In this document: positions 43,741 through 53,499 of the stretch, one piece after another
How the letters are laid out: every line of letters starts with the position of its first letter
Position numbering within the stretch: the stretch's first letter is position 1
Assembly: GCF_000817815.1 (NCBI RefSeq)
Contig: NZ_JPRD01000036.1
Span: 1-64,000 of the forward strand
DNA: 64,000 nt
Direction: 5' to 3'
Origin: Vibrio owensii CAIM 1854 = LMG 25443
GTDB lineage: Bacteria; Pseudomonadota; Gammaproteobacteria; Enterobacterales; Vibrionaceae
The notes under the pieces: generated by a model
Told to the model about the DNA's origin: nothing
Database searches by the model: none
The model's input: only the letters and a program-made list of their open reading frames with translations
Made by a program: the position numbers and the translations under genes

Positions 43741-44667
43741 TCACGTTAATGGCGTATTGAGGGTTTGCTGCACCACTTGGTGCAAATGGCGGTGCAATGG
43801 GTGGTTACGGTAGGTCTGTAAATAACCTCCAGAAACAACAAATTGGCTGAACTCTCGGTTGACCATCGGCATTGGATAAGAGGCAAGCTCGTGCATCAAA
43901 TGTGCAGTACTTTGGCTGGCATACATGATGGCATCGGTCTCAAGCAGCATTTGGCAAGCGACACGCAAGTTGTAGGACTTAAGCAGCACAACGGGCTCGT
44001 AGCCCATGCGGCGATATTCCGATTCCACCGTACACAGCGGGTTGTAGGATGCTGGTGCAGGCAAAGAAACCAGTGGCAATTCAGACACCGTGTCCCAGTC
44101 ATTACTGACTTGCGACAAGGTTGGATGGTCTTTACGCGCCAAAATCACACGCTTTTCAACAAATAACGGACGCATGTAGATGTCTTTCGACAACTCGGTT
44201 TCTTGGTCGAGAATGCAGTAGTCGTGCTCGCCCTCTAGCATCTCGTCTTGGGAATAGATGTTCCAACTTGAGAAAGCGAACGAGGCTTGAGGAAACGCCT
44301 GATGGCAGCCGCGCAATAAACGCTGACCTTGTTCATCCATCAAATAAGGGTCAGTCACAATCGCAATCTGACCTTGGTATTCAAGTGGGTCAAAGTCCGA
44401 AAACTCCTGCACTACTTTTTCTAGTGGCGACAGCATGTTATCGAACTCCGCCGCTAAGCGAATCGCCATTGGGGATGGCTCTACCCCATGCGCTTTACGC
44501 ACAAACAGCGGATCATCAAACACGTCTTTGAGTTTCATCACACCACGACTAGCGCTGGGCTGCGAAATGCCAAGTTGCATCGCCGCCAACTTGATACTGC
44601 GGTTATCCACCACGGCTTTAAGTAAGCGCATTAAATTCAGATCTAACGCATCAAGTTGATGTGGCAT
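43741..44667 (-). CDS. LysR-family transcriptional regulator
   Basis: 308 residues. N-terminal winged helix (LDALDLNLMRLLKAVVDNRSIK, LGISQPSASRGVMKLKDVFDDPLFVRKAHGVEPS) and a C-terminal substrate-binding domain of periplasmic type. Its target and co-inducer cannot be read from sequence. It stands between gntR and mdtJI on the same strand. The two hairpins after it separate it from mdtJI, while gntR ends only 45 bases before its start. Confidence 0.87.
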   Translation of the reverse strand: MPHQLDALDLNLMRLLKAVVDNRSIKLAAMQLGISQPSASRGVMKLKDVFDDPLFVRKAHGVEPSPMAIRLAAEFDNMLSPLEKVVQEFSDFDPLEYQGQIAIVTDPYLMDEQGQRLLRGCHQAFPQASFAFSSWNIYSQDEMLEGEHDYCILDQETELSKDIYMRPLFVEKRVILARKDHPTLSQVSNDWDTVSELPLVSLPAPASYNPLCTVESEYRRMGYEPVVLLKSYNLRVACQMLLETDAIMYASQSTAHLMHELASYPMPMVNREFSQFVVSGGYLQTYRNHPLHRHLHQVVQQTLNTPLT

Positions 44668-44711
44668 GCCCGTGTCCTTATCAGAAACGAATGATGAAAA
44701 ATAAGTGTGAG

Positions 44712-45719
44712 TTAGACGCTTTCGCCCGCCGTAATTTGATAGCCCATGTCGACTTTGGTCTCTGCTTGCTCTTCACCCTTGAGGCGCGCAATCAGTAACT
44801 CGGCACTTTTCTCACCAATCTCGAAACGCGGTGTATCCACACTGGTCAGTTTCGGGCTAATAGTTTGCCCGATGTCTAATGCGTTGTAGCCCACCACCGC
44901 AAGTTGATCTGGCACTTTGATGCCGCGTTGCTGAGCACTCAACAAAGTACCAATCGCGATGTCGTCGTTGGTACAAAATACACCATCAAGTTCTGGGTAG
45001 GTTGCCAGTGCGCGCTCCAGTAAATCATGCGCCAACGAAAAGCTTGAGTGATCGCCCGTTAGCACGTGTTTTGGCTCCAATCCTGCTTCCGTCATCGCGC
45101 GATCGTAGCCTTGCATACGCAATTTAGTACGCGTATCCAAGCGAGCACCGAAGTAAACAATCGTCCGTTTGCCCGACTCCAACATGCGTTTTACGACGCT
45201 GTAAGAAGCGTCTTCGTGGTCCATACCAACCGCCATATCAATCGGCTGCTCTGGCAGTTCCATGGTCTCTACCACAGGAATGCCTGCGTTTTTGATCATC
45301 TGCAAAGTGCGTTGAGTATGGTGGCTTTCGGTTAGGATTAGACCGTCAACTTGGTAAGAAAGCAGCGACGCGATTTTGCGTTCTTCTTCCAACTCGTCAT
45401 AACTAAAGTGCGCAAGCAGTGTTTCATAGCCATTAGCTTTAGTGACGGTTTCAATGCCCTGAACAAAAGACGCAAAAATTTGGTTGGACAGTGAAGGCAA
45501 CAAAATACCAATCGCTTTACTGGAAGACTTCGATAACATCGCCGGAGCACGGTTTTCGATGTAGCCCATCTCTTCAATTACAGCGGCAATTTTCACTCGT
45601 GTTTTTTCTGCCACTGAGTCTGGATTGCGCATGTAACGCGAGACGGTCATCTTTGTTACGCCAACTTTGTCTGCGACATCCTGCAATGTCGTTCGTGCTT
45701 TCTTATTCTGCTGAGCCAT
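44712..45719 (-). CDS. gntR: Gluconate operon repressor GntR (LacI family)
   Basis: 335 residues. LacI-type DNA-binding head (TTLQDVADKVGVTKMTVSRYMRNPDSV) and hinge region, then a sugar-binding periplasmic-type domain (SSKAIGILLPSLSNQIFASFVQGIE; DGVFCTNDDIAIG). It matches E. coli GntR. Its own promoter carries a GntR operator (45741-45756), and two more overlap between the gluconate operons, which together strongly support this name and indicate autoregulation. Confidence 0.92.
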   Translation of the reverse strand: MAQQNKKARTTLQDVADKVGVTKMTVSRYMRNPDSVAEKTRVKIAAVIEEMGYIENRAPAMLSKSSSKAIGILLPSLSNQIFASFVQGIETVTKANGYETLLAHFSYDELEEERKIASLLSYQVDGLILTESHHTQRTLQMIKNAGIPVVETMELPEQPIDMAVGMDHEDASYSVVKRMLESGKRTIVYFGARLDTRTKLRMQGYDRAMTEAGLEPKHVLTGDHSSFSLAHDLLERALATYPELDGVFCTNDDIAIGTLLSAQQRGIKVPDQLAVVGYNALDIGQTISPKLTSVDTPRFEIGEKSAELLIARLKGEEQAETKVDMGYQITAGESV

Positions 45720-45740
45720 AAATATCTAATTTATCAGTAA

Positions 45741-45756
45741 TGTTACTAGTAACATT
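45741..45756. promoter_or_regulatory. GntR operator at the gntR promoter
   Basis: ATGTTACTAGTAACAT, a perfect 16-bp palindrome one step from the ATGTTACCGGTAACAT consensus, 22 bp before the gntR start codon. Confidence 0.82.
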
Positions 45757-45950
45757 ATGACGAATAGACTCCTCGCCGACAAGCTTAGTAAAAACCATCC
45801 ACTACATCATTAATAAAATCAAAATCTTAGTGCTTAAATAACCATCAAGATGCAAACTTAACATTGTGACTCAAAGCCGAATAAATAAATGACATTAATA
45901 TTGAGTTTCTTATAAGATAGCGTACCTAAAACAATAAGATATAAAGCACC

Positions 45951-47303
45951 GTGCAGTTAGGCTCCAGCGAAACCCAGATTTACTATCACCTGCTTGATCT
46001 GGACGACTCTCAAAAGCAGCAATACCTCAACGAATTGCAGGAGAGTCAGCCTGAGCTTTACCTCCAAGTCGCCCCTCTTTTAGCCAGTGAAAACGAAGAA
46101 GAACACCTCACAGAGTTGCTCGGCTTCGGCGCTAGCTTGGCCACAACACAAGAGGTCGATCTAACAGGCGAAGTGGTCAGCAAGTACCGCCTTACCCATG
46201 AGTTAGGGCGTGGAGGTATGGGGGTCGTGTATGCGGCACTGCGCGCTGACGAGACGTTCGAGCAAGACCTTGCGATCAAGTTCATTCAAACCAATCTCAG
46301 TAATGTATTAGGTAAACGCGCGCTGTTTGATGAAGCTCAGCTTCTGGCTCGTTTGAACCACCCTTACATTGCCAAAGTGTTTGATGGCGGCTTGCACGGT
46401 GATTCGGTTTACATCGTGATGGAACGCGTTTTTGGTCAGACTCTAGACACGTATTTGTTGCTCACGCCAATGGAAGACGATGACAAGTTATTGCTGTTCA
46501 AGCAGATTTGTCAGGCAATGGAACACGCCCACCAGCATCAAGTCCTGCATGCGGATCTCAAACCAGAAAACATCCTAATTGATCGCAATAAACGGCCAAA
46601 GCTGCTCGATTTCAACCTGACGCAAAAGGTGCAATCCAACAGTAATGATTCGTCTCCCGCATTGATTGCCTTCAGTGAAAAATACGCCAGTCCAGAGCAA
46701 CAAGCCGGGCAGTTTTTAACTGAACAAAGTGATGTGTATTCACTAGGTAAGATTCTGGCGTTGATGTTTCCTGATCAGCCAATGTGGTCAGATATCTATT
46801 GGGTGGTGAGACGCGCGACACGAGCGAAAGCAAAGCAGCGCTACCTCAATGTTCGAACACTACGCCAAGATATTGAATGTATTTTGGAACGACGCCCGAT
46901 AGAGCAAAAGAAGCACTGGCCGCTGTACAGTACGCTTCGTTTGGTACAACGCCGACCGCTGCCATCGGTGTTGTCCGCAATCTTAGTGTTATCTGGCTTG
47001 CTGTTTGGTAACACTCTGATTCAAAAGAACATACAACTGCAACAAGAGAAGAAGATTGCAGAAGACATCATGTACGAAGTGACGCGCCTTGTCTTTCACG
47101 CCAAGGGGCAAAACGTCGAGCATATGTCCGTCAGTGCCATGATGGAACTGACACGCAGGCGGATTCTGTCTAACCCAGATATCCCCAAACACATAAAACA
47201 AAAAATGTTGTTGGCGATGATGACGCCGGTGCCAGAGAAGCACCTTACAAAATCAATAAGTTGTCAGCCAAATTGTGCACCAAAGGACCGCACTCAACAG
47301 TAA
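45951..47303 (+). CDS. pknT: PknT-like Ser/Thr protein kinase with transmembrane segment
   Basis: 450 residues. Kinase domain at about 78-320: glycine loop GRGGMGVVY, ATP-binding Lys110 (LAIKF), catalytic Asp202 in HADLKPEN, then DFN (220-222) in place of DFG. A transmembrane helix lies near 333-352, followed by about 100 residues outside the membrane. In V. parahaemolyticus PknT phosphorylates the sigma factor EcfP in response to polymyxin; gene order and the EcfP sequence two genes on fit this. The DFN change could alter metal handling. The start is a GTG with a weak ribosome-binding site. Confidence 0.87.
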   Translation: MQLGSSETQIYYHLLDLDDSQKQQYLNELQESQPELYLQVAPLLASENEEEHLTELLGFGASLATTQEVDLTGEVVSKYRLTHELGRGGMGVVYAALRADETFEQDLAIKFIQTNLSNVLGKRALFDEAQLLARLNHPYIAKVFDGGLHGDSVYIVMERVFGQTLDTYLLLTPMEDDDKLLLFKQICQAMEHAHQHQVLHADLKPENILIDRNKRPKLLDFNLTQKVQSNSNDSSPALIAFSEKYASPEQQAGQFLTEQSDVYSLGKILALMFPDQPMWSDIYWVVRRATRAKAKQRYLNVRTLRQDIECILERRPIEQKKHWPLYSTLRLVQRRPLPSVLSAILVLSGLLFGNTLIQKNIQLQQEKKIAEDIMYEVTRLVFHAKGQNVEHMSVSAMMELTRRRILSNPDIPKHIKQKMLLAMMTPVPEKHLTKSISCQPNCAPKDRTQQ

Positions 47304-47334
47304 GGCTAAACACGAAAAAGGCTTAAAATTTAAG

Positions 47335-48810
47335 ATGTACACACGTTCCGTTGCGATCTGGCTATCGGCTTTAGCGATAGCACCAGCATGGGCGAACTCA
47401 ACTTCTACGACTCCGTCGGCAGAAGCGGCAGCGCCTACCATAAAGCAAGGTTTCTTCATCGATTCACCGGTGACTGGTCTGTATTATAAAACCAGTTCCA
47501 ACCTATCTGGCCACACCGATAAAGGCGCATTTCAATATCGCCCTGGTGATGTCATCAGCTTCTTCCTAGGCAATGACGATAATGGCTACTTGCTCACCAC
47601 GATGTCGAGCCAGGAAGTGCTTACTCCGACGATGGCGACCACCAAGCCAAGTCGAAGCATCAACATGACCCGCTTGTTGCTCTCTCTCGACAGCACACCA
47701 GAAAACCGCCAAGAAATCGTACTGGCTAACAAGGTGTTATCCGACCCAGCCTTCCAAGCGCAACTCAAGCGTCTTGATCTCAACTTCTTAGATGACGCTA
47801 AACACCAATTCAATTTGGATTGGGTTTCGGTACAAGAAGCGGTTGAACACCTAAATGAAAGCCAACGCTACATCGAAAAGAACTTCGCCTCAGATGAAAT
47901 CATTTTCGAGCCTCGTAATGTGCGCTTTAAGAACATCATCATCAAGAAAAAAGACTGGCAAGGTCGCGCCTGCGCGTTCGATATTCGCTACCAACACCAC
48001 CCGCGTTACCGCCCGCCGATTGGTGAGGTCAACTTCACCATCACTGAAGAAAACCTAATTCAGCACCCAAGCATCGGCGACTACTTTCAAGGCTGCCTCT
48101 TAGCACTCAATCACAGTGTGACAGAAGACATTATCGAACCGATTGAAAAGTTTTCAGAATGGGAAAGCTTGGTTGGCTGCGCGGATAAAGGCTGTACTCG
48201 CAATGATCTCAATGGCTTCTCACTGGAAGATTACAACGATGATGGCGACTGGAAATATCGCTCTGTAGCGCTCAACTTCGACCCTAGTACCCAGCTTTTG
48301 ATGGAAAAAGTGCAAGGTTTGGGGCAAAACGAGCACGTTAAGCACCACAACCGCACTGAAATGTTGTGGTTCACTTACCCTGATTCCATCGATAGCCAAA
48401 TTGCCTACCAAGGTGTGTGGCAACAAACTCAATACCTGCAGGACTCGATGAAGCAATCGTGTCTACTGATGCGCCATAACCAAGTATTGCGCCTACCAGT
48501 TGATGCCGTTACCTGCCCGACAGATACCAGCCTATACACCCAAGATGTCACCAACGAGTATTTGGATATGTGGTGGGTCAACAATGATCAGGCGAGCGCC
48601 GAGCTGGCACAGATGAACGTGATGGTGCGCTGGTCGTCAAAACCCTCTGAAATCAACTACACCACGTGGGAATACCTGCCTGCTGGCAAGAGCTGGGAGC
48701 AAGGTATTTTGTATCGTTACCAGCAAGACATCAGTCGTAATCGTGATGGGTCTGACCGCATTGAAACCCATTCTATCTCTGAGTTTGTAAAAGTAAGTGA
48801 GGACGTATAG
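47335..48810 (+). CDS. Exported protein between kinase and sigma factor
   Basis: About 491 residues from ATG 47335 (the frame opens earlier, at 47275). Signal peptide ends at AWANST. A conserved-looking module FIDSPVTGLYYKTSSNLSGHTDKGAFQYRPGDVISFFLGN (read in parts: DSPVTGLYY, RPGDVISF) lies at about 38-80, a pattern of surface proteins and lipoproteins in Vibrionaceae. Cysteines in WQGRACAFD and LVGCADKGC may form disulfides. No enzyme motif seen. Position between pknT and ecfP, 2 bases before ecfP, suggests an envelope signal input or a co-regulated target. Confidence 0.7.
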   Translation: MYTRSVAIWLSALAIAPAWANSTSTTPSAEAAAPTIKQGFFIDSPVTGLYYKTSSNLSGHTDKGAFQYRPGDVISFFLGNDDNGYLLTTMSSQEVLTPTMATTKPSRSINMTRLLLSLDSTPENRQEIVLANKVLSDPAFQAQLKRLDLNFLDDAKHQFNLDWVSVQEAVEHLNESQRYIEKNFASDEIIFEPRNVRFKNIIIKKKDWQGRACAFDIRYQHHPRYRPPIGEVNFTITEENLIQHPSIGDYFQGCLLALNHSVTEDIIEPIEKFSEWESLVGCADKGCTRNDLNGFSLEDYNDDGDWKYRSVALNFDPSTQLLMEKVQGLGQNEHVKHHNRTEMLWFTYPDSIDSQIAYQGVWQQTQYLQDSMKQSCLLMRHNQVLRLPVDAVTCPTDTSLYTQDVTNEYLDMWWVNNDQASAELAQMNVMVRWSSKPSEINYTTWEYLPAGKSWEQGILYRYQQDISRNRDGSDRIETHSISEFVKVSEDV

Positions 48811-48812
48811 CC

Positions 48813-49385
48813 ATGGCTTCTAAATCTACCCTGACGCAAATTATCCAGCAGTGGCAAGCCGGCGATAAAAAAGCGGAAAGTGAGTTGTACCAATTCGCTT
48901 ACCTACAACTGCGTAAGATTGCTCAGCAAGAACGTGAGCGCAACGCAGAAAAATACGGCACCGACAACAAGGTACTGGCAGATAGCGTAAACAGCACTAC
49001 TGCGCTCATTCATGATGCGTATCTAAAAATGTCTAGCTGCGACATGAGTGAGATTGAAACCAAGCGTGATTTCTTCTTAATGGCAGCCAAAGTGATGCGC
49101 CAGATCCTGATTGACAATGCACGCGCCCATCAAGCGCAGAAGCGACAACACATCACCTTGATGAAGGAGGAAGAAGATCGTTTCGAGCAACTCATCATCA
49201 TGGACAAAGCGCTCGACAACTTTAGTGTGCGCTATCCACGCCAATCTAACGCGCTAAAGCTCAAGTACCTGATGGGCATGAAAAACCAAGAGATCTGTGA
49301 ACTGCTCGAATGCAGCGCCAGTTTGATTGAAAAAGACCTTAAGTTCTCGCGCAGTTGGCTACAATCAAGAATGGCGCACGCGTAA
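48813..49385 (+). CDS. ecfP: EcfP-like ECF sigma factor (ECF43, activated by phosphorylation)
   Basis: 190 residues, ECF sigma factor of the group found with Ser/Thr kinases. Sigma-2 region about 20-100 (ELYQFAYLQLRKIAQ, LIHDAYLKM, RDFFLMAAKVMRQILIDNARA) and sigma-4 at about 130-188 (LKLKYLMGMKNQEICELLECS). Residues 57-67 read DSVNSTTALIH, so residue 63 is Thr, the site phosphorylated by PknT in V. parahaemolyticus EcfP. Such sigmas lack the acidic patch needed to bind core polymerase until phosphorylated. There is no anti-sigma gene, consistent with that mode. Confidence 0.9.
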   Translation: MASKSTLTQIIQQWQAGDKKAESELYQFAYLQLRKIAQQERERNAEKYGTDNKVLADSVNSTTALIHDAYLKMSSCDMSEIETKRDFFLMAAKVMRQILIDNARAHQAQKRQHITLMKEEEDRFEQLIIMDKALDNFSVRYPRQSNALKLKYLMGMKNQEICELLECSASLIEKDLKFSRSWLQSRMAHA

Positions 49386-49389
49386 TATC

Positions 49390-50952
49390 ATGACGAAAAA
49401 ATACTGGATTGCAGGCGCACTGGGTGTCTGCTTGATGGCAAGCTACTGGCTTTCAGATGAACAAACAGCCGCTGCGGCTGCCAATATAGAACCAGCACAA
49501 AATGGCCTAGATAAGAGAAAAACGTCCCAAGGTGAGCGCACTTCGTTGATTGAAGTGAAGCAAGCCTTAACCTCCTCAGTACTAGAGAGAAACAACGATC
49601 TCGCCTTTGAAAAAGCACTCGAATCGACCTTGTCAGATCAGCCTGAACAGGTTCAAGATGCTTTTGGATCATCGGTGGTCAATTACTCCGGAGACCTGAC
49701 TCAAACCTACGTGAGTAGCAACGCAAACAATGATGCGACTAACAATGGCAAACCAATCATTAACCTCGCGGTGGAACAGCAATTACAAACCATCATCTTT
49801 GGTTGGGAGTTGACGCAAAACAACCCTATCAACTACTCATTGGGATTGGAACAATTGTTTGAAGACCCCGAGGGTGACCTTCTCACGACCCGAATCTGGT
49901 TGGAAAACGCCAATGGACTGAGTGTTCTCAACCAAGGACAGATCATGTTGCAAGGCGCACCAAAAGCGTTCGACCAAACCACGTACTTAGCGGTATCTGC
50001 CCGCGATGACCACCATGGTACAGAAGACCATGCTTGGGTTACCACACGCTTTGAACTACCAGCAGTAGCCGAAGAACAAAATGATACAGAACACCCTCTG
50101 ATCGATGGCATTGTGTATCGTCTTGAATCCACAACATTGCTTGGTGGAAAGAAATACGCCTATGAAGTGGTGTACTGCGAGGCATTTAAATTTGTCGAAG
50201 AAGAGGTTTTTTATGCGGCTTCCAACAACAAAACTCGTTGTCCTGAAGAGCATGAATTAAAGAAAGTCGGCCAGTATCAGATCAGCGATGAATCATTAAT
50301 CGTGCAAGCAAACGGCTCACAACAAATTTGGACCACGAAAAAGGTCTACACCTCACGCGTGCATAAAGAGACCGAAAACTATTTCATAACCGTCTTCGAT
50401 GATAATCGTTTCGAAAGCTACACCATGCAAAAAAACAAACGCTCAATGGAAGAACGTTTGAACGTCAATACAGGGGAGAAGCTATATCAAACCACACTAT
50501 TTGATTTGCTTATCCCTACTGCGGGAGGTTACCGTCTTGCTACCGCTAGCAACTACATTTTTAACCGAAACTTCGCTCAAGATGGTGAGTGGTATGACAG
50601 CTTTGACTCGGACCTCAACGTAGTGACGTCATACAGCGACCTATTTGGTCATGAGATGTGCCCATTTTGGGATGTCTCTATCATCGCAGGAGAAGGTATG
50701 TTCAGTGATATCATCTCCTACTCCGATAAGGCCGATTGTCAGACGGCACCCAAACTGTCTACGTACGCATTCGTCATATTTAATAATGACTATCATCCCA
50801 ATGATGTATTTCTCCACGGCGAAACGTATAGCTACATTTTGCGCCCGCTCCCTCAATACGCCAGTGAAGTTGAAGAGTTTAAAATCAATATGATTTATCA
50901 CGATCCGATTGGGACAAAAACCACTCAGAAATTAACTAAAAACTCAAAATAA
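49390..50952 (+). CDS. Membrane-anchored extracytoplasmic protein, cadherin-like segment
   Basis: 520 residues from ATG 49390, four bases after ecfP. An N-terminal hydrophobic segment (KYWIAGALGVCLMASYWL) acts as signal or anchor. Around 140-220 a segment (LEQLFEDPEGDLLTTRIWLENANGLSV) has the look of dystroglycan-type cadherin repeats. The rest has several cysteines (CEAFKF, TRC, CPF) suggesting disulfides outside the cytoplasm. I do not recognise a named family. Being directly downstream of ecfP, it is a candidate member of the polymyxin/envelope response. Confidence 0.65.
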   Translation: MTKKYWIAGALGVCLMASYWLSDEQTAAAAANIEPAQNGLDKRKTSQGERTSLIEVKQALTSSVLERNNDLAFEKALESTLSDQPEQVQDAFGSSVVNYSGDLTQTYVSSNANNDATNNGKPIINLAVEQQLQTIIFGWELTQNNPINYSLGLEQLFEDPEGDLLTTRIWLENANGLSVLNQGQIMLQGAPKAFDQTTYLAVSARDDHHGTEDHAWVTTRFELPAVAEEQNDTEHPLIDGIVYRLESTTLLGGKKYAYEVVYCEAFKFVEEEVFYAASNNKTRCPEEHELKKVGQYQISDESLIVQANGSQQIWTTKKVYTSRVHKETENYFITVFDDNRFESYTMQKNKRSMEERLNVNTGEKLYQTTLFDLLIPTAGGYRLATASNYIFNRNFAQDGEWYDSFDSDLNVVTSYSDLFGHEMCPFWDVSIIAGEGMFSDIISYSDKADCQTAPKLSTYAFVIFNNDYHPNDVFLHGETYSYILRPLPQYASEVEEFKINMIYHDPIGTKTTQKLTKNSK

Positions 50953-51180
50953 GTCTTTGTATTCCATAATCAGCATCATTATTGACAATTCAAACAATTA
51001 ATCTAACCAACAAAAAAATATTCAAAGTTTTTTTACGGTTTTTTTTCGGTTTTTCGTATCTTGAAGCTGCTTCCAAAAACGATCCAAAATGCGCTGCTTT
51101 TCCAATCTCACTAGTGAGATTTGAAGATAAAACAATAAAAAGCGACTTTCTCATTCGGAAACGAAACAAGGATTAAAACA

Positions 51181-53499
51181 ATGAATAAGGTGAGTTTACT
51201 AGCAGCGTCAGTGGCTATCGCGCTAACAGGTTGTGGTGGTTCAGATGGTGGCTCAAACGGCGGTAATGCTGGCGTAGTGATCACAGGCTTTGATGGCTAC
51301 TTCAAAAATGCAGTTGTGTTTGAAGATCTGAACAACAATGGCCAATGGGACACCAATGATACATTCCTTGGTCTAACCGATGAGAAAGGTCAGCTTAAAA
51401 TCAAAGCAAAACCAGAGACAACTCTGGCTCTACAAACCATCACACCGAACGGTGCGAAACAGAAACAGCTAATCGCTTTAGATCCGACTTACGCAGGTAC
51501 TTACACTGTAGATATGGATCACCCAAGCCAAGCGATGGCTCACGAACTGGTTTTCCGCGCACCAAACTCGTCTAACGTTATCTCACCAATCACAGACCTT
51601 GTCGCGATTGAGATGGCAAACAACAGCTCGCTAACAGAAGAAGAAGCGGCAGCAAAAGTAAGCCAAGCACTTGGTGGTACAGAAGAAGCTCCTATCGATC
51701 TGTACAGTGACTTCGTTTCGGGTGTAGATAAAAGCGCCGAGCTACATAAAACCGCTCAGATTCTGACTGAATCAAAAGCGCAAAACCCAGCAAACTACGA
51801 GAAGAAAGCAACTGAATTCGCTAAAGAAGCGGATGCTATCGTAGGCGAAATGACGCAAGAGCAAATCACGGATGTGAACAACAAACCAGTGATTGAAGAC
51901 TCAACGCCAAACAGCAACGAACTGTCTCCGGTTCCGGTATACAACAACAAGCTTGTGGTTAACGAAGACGTTGAAGAAGCGGCAGAAGATAAGCTAGAGA
52001 ACCTACCTGAGATCGTTAAAGGCGCAGGTTTCGATGGTGTAGTTCTAAACATTGAAGGTCTATTCAAAGACAAAGACCAAAACCTTATCACACCTAAATT
52101 GACTCATAACCTTGCTGGTACAGGTATCGAAGCTCGCATCGAAGGCAACCAATTGGTTCTTTCACCAGCGGCTGAAGTCACCAAAGCCGGTGAGTTTGAG
52201 ATCATCCTAACGGCTGAAGATAAAGACTCTTCAGGCAAAACGCTTGCTACTGTAAGCACAGTATTCGAGTTGGATATCGAAACCGCGAACCAAGCGCCAA
52301 CCATCATTGAAGCAGAACAAAAACGTCTGCAAAGCATCATTGACGACTGGCAACTACAGCAAGGTGAAGCTTTTGAGCAAACTCTAGACATTTCAGGTCT
52401 TTTCAAAGACGAAGATGGCCAACTAGAAGAATATTCTGCTGAATCGATCTCTATCGCTGGCTTGTCTATCGATGAAGACGACAACGCAATCATCACAATC
52501 GAAGGCACACCAGAAAAAGCTTACGCTGCAGGCCAAACTTTTACCGTTGGCGTAGAAGATAACGAAGATGGTAAAACTCGCGTCACCTTTAAACTGCCAG
52601 AAGTGAAAGAAGGCGCTACACCGCCGCCAGTCGTACCTACTCTAGGCTTCACTATCGACCACTTTAACGGCAAAGCGGCAAAAATGGGCAGCTTCGCGCG
52701 CAACGATGGCGAAATCGGCCATGCGATTCTTATGAAAGATGCCGAAGGCCTACTATGGTGTTGGGGCTCAAACGATGATGAGCAAGGCGAAGAATACTCG
52801 GCAAACATCAGTGATAACCTAAGCAACTCTTGGGAATCAGAGTACGACCCATACGCGATTTTGGCAAAACTGGACAAGCTACCAAACTACGCGGCTTACC
52901 AAAACAAAGATTGTTGGGACGTAGAGATCAAAGACGGCAAATTGTACGACGATGAAGGTTCTGAGTATGAAATGCTATACCAAAACAAAACCACACAAGG
53001 CGACTACCAAATCCTTGTGAAAATCGATGGTGATGAGTTGTTCTGGTTTGATTCAACCGATACACCTTTCGCACAAGCACTACCAGTGAGCGAAAAGGTT
53101 GCGAACGGTAAGGTTGAATTTGATATGACGGTAGAAAGCGAGACCGTTGCTCAAGACGAGACTGAGCTATTTTATGCAGCAGGTAAGTTTGAGTACGCTA
53201 ACGGTGTTTACGAATACGAGTCTATCAAACCAGAAGGCTTCTACACTCCAGGTAACTGGACTATCTCTCTCGATAGCGAAACAAATCGCGAAACTCTGAC
53301 TCTAGAAGAAACTGGCTCAGATTCTGATTACAAAACTCGCCAGCGTAACGTGAACCGTGAGTTTGGTGACTTCTACATCGGCATCAACTCAAGCGCAGAG
53401 CAAGATGGTTCGGTGTCTGCTCCTGAGTTTGGTCTGTACTCACACTCTCAAGAAGCAATGGAAAAAGTGATGGAATCACTACCTTTAATTGAAGACTAA
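51181..53499 (+). CDS. Large lipoprotein with cadherin-like domains
   Basis: 772 residues. Lipobox ALTGCGG with the modified Cys near residue 18, then a glycine-rich linker. A region like DGYFKNAVVFEDLNNNGQWDTNDTFLGL at about 37-65 resembles calcium-binding repeat or carbohydrate-surface modules. Two dystroglycan-type cadherin-like segments (about 265-370 and 380-480) follow, and a unique C-terminal domain with Trp and Asp/Glu-rich patches. The protein is very acidic. It is the last long gene of the pknT-ecfP cluster and is followed without a gap by a 48-residue ORF. Confidence 0.72.
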   Translation: MNKVSLLAASVAIALTGCGGSDGGSNGGNAGVVITGFDGYFKNAVVFEDLNNNGQWDTNDTFLGLTDEKGQLKIKAKPETTLALQTITPNGAKQKQLIALDPTYAGTYTVDMDHPSQAMAHELVFRAPNSSNVISPITDLVAIEMANNSSLTEEEAAAKVSQALGGTEEAPIDLYSDFVSGVDKSAELHKTAQILTESKAQNPANYEKKATEFAKEADAIVGEMTQEQITDVNNKPVIEDSTPNSNELSPVPVYNNKLVVNEDVEEAAEDKLENLPEIVKGAGFDGVVLNIEGLFKDKDQNLITPKLTHNLAGTGIEARIEGNQLVLSPAAEVTKAGEFEIILTAEDKDSSGKTLATVSTVFELDIETANQAPTIIEAEQKRLQSIIDDWQLQQGEAFEQTLDISGLFKDEDGQLEEYSAESISIAGLSIDEDDNAIITIEGTPEKAYAAGQTFTVGVEDNEDGKTRVTFKLPEVKEGATPPPVVPTLGFTIDHFNGKAAKMGSFARNDGEIGHAILMKDAEGLLWCWGSNDDEQGEEYSANISDNLSNSWESEYDPYAILAKLDKLPNYAAYQNKDCWDVEIKDGKLYDDEGSEYEMLYQNKTTQGDYQILVKIDGDELFWFDSTDTPFAQALPVSEKVANGKVEFDMTVESETVAQDETELFYAAGKFEYANGVYEYESIKPEGFYTPGNWTISLDSETNRETLTLEETGSDSDYKTRQRNVNREFGDFYIGINSSAEQDGSVSAPEFGLYSHSQEAMEKVMESLPLIED

